Part shown: in pieces, positions 61,855 through 64,000 of the stretch
How the letters are laid out: each line of letters begins with the position of its first letter
Numbering within the stretch: position 1 is the first letter of the stretch
Assembly (NCBI RefSeq): GCF_900101435.1
Contig: NZ_FMZH01000003.1
Location: 372,001-436,000 of the forward strand
Reading direction: 5' to 3'
Length of the DNA: 64,000 bases
From: Pedobacter soli
Lineage (GTDB): Bacteria; Bacteroidota; Bacteroidia; Sphingobacteriales; Sphingobacteriaceae
Notes under the pieces: generated by a model
Told to the model about the DNA's origin: nothing
The model's database searches: none
The model's input: only the letters and a program-made list of their open reading frames with translations
Position numbers and translations under genes: made by a program

Positions 61855-64000
61855 ATGCCTAAACTTCGTTTAACTACACAACGAGAATCTATTTTTAACA
61901 ATGAGGTAATCTCAAAATTTGAACTCTTTAACAGTTTGTTTCTCACCTTGCCTTTTTACAAAATTAAAGACACCGGAACTTTGCTTCCGCTGTTTTTTAA
62001 GAGCTGTGAAGAGGGCATTGCCAACGGAGCAAAACCAGCACAGGTTATCGAAGAGTTTTTTGCCAAATACACCAGTTATACCGACCGAAAGGATATCATT
62101 GATTTGCTTTTCAGGTTTATTCAATACATCGAGCGTCAGGTAGTACTCTTTGATGCCGTAGAAGATGCTTCTTTTACCAAGTTAAATACCACCGATGAGC
62201 AGAGCACCCTGGCTTTTATTTTAAAAAAGAATGCTGATAATAAACCGGTATTGGCTAAAATAGAGAAACTGATTGACGAGCTTTCGCTACGTTTGGTGTT
62301 AACCGCGCATCCTACACAGTTTTATCCGGGTACCGTACTGGCCATCATTACCGATTTAACACAAGCCATCAGAGATAACGACCTTACCTCAATGAACTCG
62401 CTGTTACAGCAGTTAGGTAAAACGCCGTTTTTCAATAAAAAATCGCCTACACCTGTTGATGAGGCTTTAAACCTGGCCTGGTTTTTAGAAAATACCTTTT
62501 ATTTCGCTGCGGCAAATATTCAGGAAGAAATAGATCAGAACCTGGACGAATATAACCTAGAAACCAAGAAAATTTTAGAACTCGGTTTCTGGCCGGGTGG
62601 CGATAGGGATGGTAACCCAAATATCCATGCCGATACCACTTTAGAAGTTTCTAAAATGCTCCGTCAGATCTTGTTCCGTTGCTATTACCGCGATTTCAGG
62701 GTAATTAAACGCCGCATTACCTTTAGAGGGGTAGAAGAAAACATTACCAAGCTGCACGATGTGTTGTATAAAAATGCTTTCGATCAAACCTGCGAACTTC
62801 AGGATATTTCAATTGAGCTGAAAGAAAACCTGAATAAGATTAAAGATACGCTTTTAGAAGAGCACGAGGGGCTATTCGTTGATTTGGTTAATGATTTGAT
62901 TCGTAAGGTAGATTTATATGGCAACTATTTTGCTTCGTTAGATATCCGTCAGGATAGCCGTGTATTACGTAATGTACACGCTTACTGCCGCGCAAATAAG
63001 CCTATTTCGTCTTTATACCCTGCCGATTATGATAAACTTTCAGAAGCAGAGAAACTGGATTTGATTTCGTTTAAAGAAGCAACCATTGCTTATGCAAGCG
63101 AGCCCGATGCTTTAACCAAAGATACCATCGAGGTAATCAAAGAAATTAAAGGCATTCAGCAACGCAACGGCGAAAAGGCTTGTCACAGGTTCATTATCAG
63201 TAATTGCCAGCAGGCGAGCGATATTCTTCAGCTGATCGAGCTTTTCCTTTGGAATGGCTGGAGCAAGGATTCGTTAACCATCGATTTCGTACCGCTTTTC
63301 GAAACCGTAAACGATTTAAAAGGTGCAGCAGCCATTATGGATATTTTGTATAGCAATCCGTTCTACAAAGCACACCTGGCTAAACGTGGCAATAAACAGC
63401 ACATTATGCTGGGTTATTCTGATAGTACCAAAGATGGCGGCTATTTAATGGCCAACTGGTCTATCTTTAATGGTAAAACATCGCTATCAGCTGTTTCGGC
63501 TAAACACAACATTCAGCTGGCCTTTTTTGATGGTCGCGGTGGCCCACCGGCACGTGGCGGTGGTAAAACACACCGTTTCTACGCCTCAATGGGTAAAGAA
63601 ATTGCCAACAAAAATATGCAGTTAACAGTGCAGGGGCAAACCATTAGCTCGCAGTACGGATCGGTAGAAAGTGCAGAGTTTAACATCGAACAACTCATCA
63701 ATGCTGGACTTACCTCGGGTTTAAAAGAAAAACACAATGTGCTTCTGGATCCTGAAAATAAGGCCTTGCTTGATGAAATGGCTGAAGATGCTTATACCGC
63801 ATTTGTTGATTTGCGCGAACATAAGCTGTTTGTAAGCTATCTGGAAAAACTTTCGCCATTAAAACTATTGTCGCAGGCCAATATCAGTAGCCGTCCGGTA
63901 AAAAGAAATGGTGGGGGCGAAATGAAACTGGAAGATTTAAGGGCAATTAGCTTTGTTACCGCATGGAGCATGTTAAAACAAAATGTTCCCGGTTTCTACG
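61855..64000 (+). CDS. ppc: Phosphoenolpyruvate carboxylase (partial, open at right edge)
   Basis: An open frame of 715 codons from the ATG at 61855 to the window edge. The enzyme adds bicarbonate to PEP to give oxaloacetate, refilling the TCA cycle. Visible signatures are LTAHPTQ (catalytic His), FWPGGDRDGNPN, MLGYSDSTKDGG and FFDGRGGPPARGGG, followed by QGQTISSQYGS. The N-terminal region is bacterial-type without a phosphorylatable serine motif. The last roughly 150 residues, including the allosteric C-terminus, lie outside the window. Confidence 0.96.
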   Translation, partial: MPKLRLTTQRESIFNNEVISKFELFNSLFLTLPFYKIKDTGTLLPLFFKSCEEGIANGAKPAQVIEEFFAKYTSYTDRKDIIDLLFRFIQYIERQVVLFDAVEDASFTKLNTTDEQSTLAFILKKNADNKPVLAKIEKLIDELSLRLVLTAHPTQFYPGTVLAIITDLTQAIRDNDLTSMNSLLQQLGKTPFFNKKSPTPVDEALNLAWFLENTFYFAAANIQEEIDQNLDEYNLETKKILELGFWPGGDRDGNPNIHADTTLEVSKMLRQILFRCYYRDFRVIKRRITFRGVEENITKLHDVLYKNAFDQTCELQDISIELKENLNKIKDTLLEEHEGLFVDLVNDLIRKVDLYGNYFASLDIRQDSRVLRNVHAYCRANKPISSLYPADYDKLSEAEKLDLISFKEATIAYASEPDALTKDTIEVIKEIKGIQQRNGEKACHRFIISNCQQASDILQLIELFLWNGWSKDSLTIDFVPLFETVNDLKGAAAIMDILYSNPFYKAHLAKRGNKQHIMLGYSDSTKDGGYLMANWSIFNGKTSLSAVSAKHNIQLAFFDGRGGPPARGGGKTHRFYASMGKEIANKNMQLTVQGQTISSQYGSVESAEFNIEQLINAGLTSGLKEKHNVLLDPENKALLDEMAEDAYTAFVDLREHKLFVSYLEKLSPLKLLSQANISSRPVKRNGGGEMKLEDLRAISFVTAWSMLKQNVPGFY

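Noticed and set aside
61919..62143. Short frames at the start of ppc on both strands
   Set aside because: They are shadows of the PEP carboxylase frame, which stays open to the window edge and carries all its catalytic motifs.

Overview
The window is a typical Bacteroidota chromosome segment, most likely Sphingobacteriaceae and close to Pedobacter; the genus is an inference. Reasons: two SusC/SusD pairs, an ECF sigma/FecR pair, many SPII lipoproteins with short lipoboxes, TAnnTTTG-type -7 promoter boxes, little Shine-Dalgarno signal, a DUF4175 giant protein beside ybeY, and family-specific sequence such as the YbeY variant metal site. I saw no rRNA, tRNA, CRISPR array, insertion sequence or phage gene.

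Bases 1-24,450 are mostly housekeeping. They hold a CPBP protease fragment cut by the window edge, dusB, apaG, a YugP-type zinc peptidase, an FAD oxidoreductase, purU, rmuC, thiL, a dicarboxylate symporter, divergent nadA/nadB, a gamma-carbonic anhydrase-like protein, an Ig-like lipoprotein, mnmG, an ABC-F ATPase, ybeY and a DUF4175 coiled-coil protein. Gaps between these genes carry several families of short palindromic repeats. Two parS-like 16-mers lie just upstream of mnmG, the best hint that this segment is near the replication origin.

Bases 24,600-38,700 form one apparent regulon. An ECF sigma factor and a FecR anti-sigma are followed by SusC, SusD, a DUF4843 lipoprotein, a PKD-like lipoprotein, two TlpA-type thiol oxidoreductases, a two-DTG aspartyl protease with a PDZ domain and a third thioredoxin-like protein. 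The content suggests an outer-membrane peptide or protein uptake machine coupled to disulfide reduction and proteolysis. This is the most interesting candidate system in the window. An unusual secreted GDPD-GH16 fusion with its own promoter and a Tat-exported phospholipase C follow.

Bases 42,800-57,000 hold a two-component system with a Reg_prop propeller sensor, a VOC/AraC pair, a second SusC/SusD pair, small secreted proteins and a GH9-polysaccharide deacetylase fusion. Bases 56,950-61,600 are a TetR-TolC-HlyD-DHA2 efflux operon with a clear operator overlapping its promoter. The window ends inside ppc (PEP carboxylase), which is open at base 64,000.
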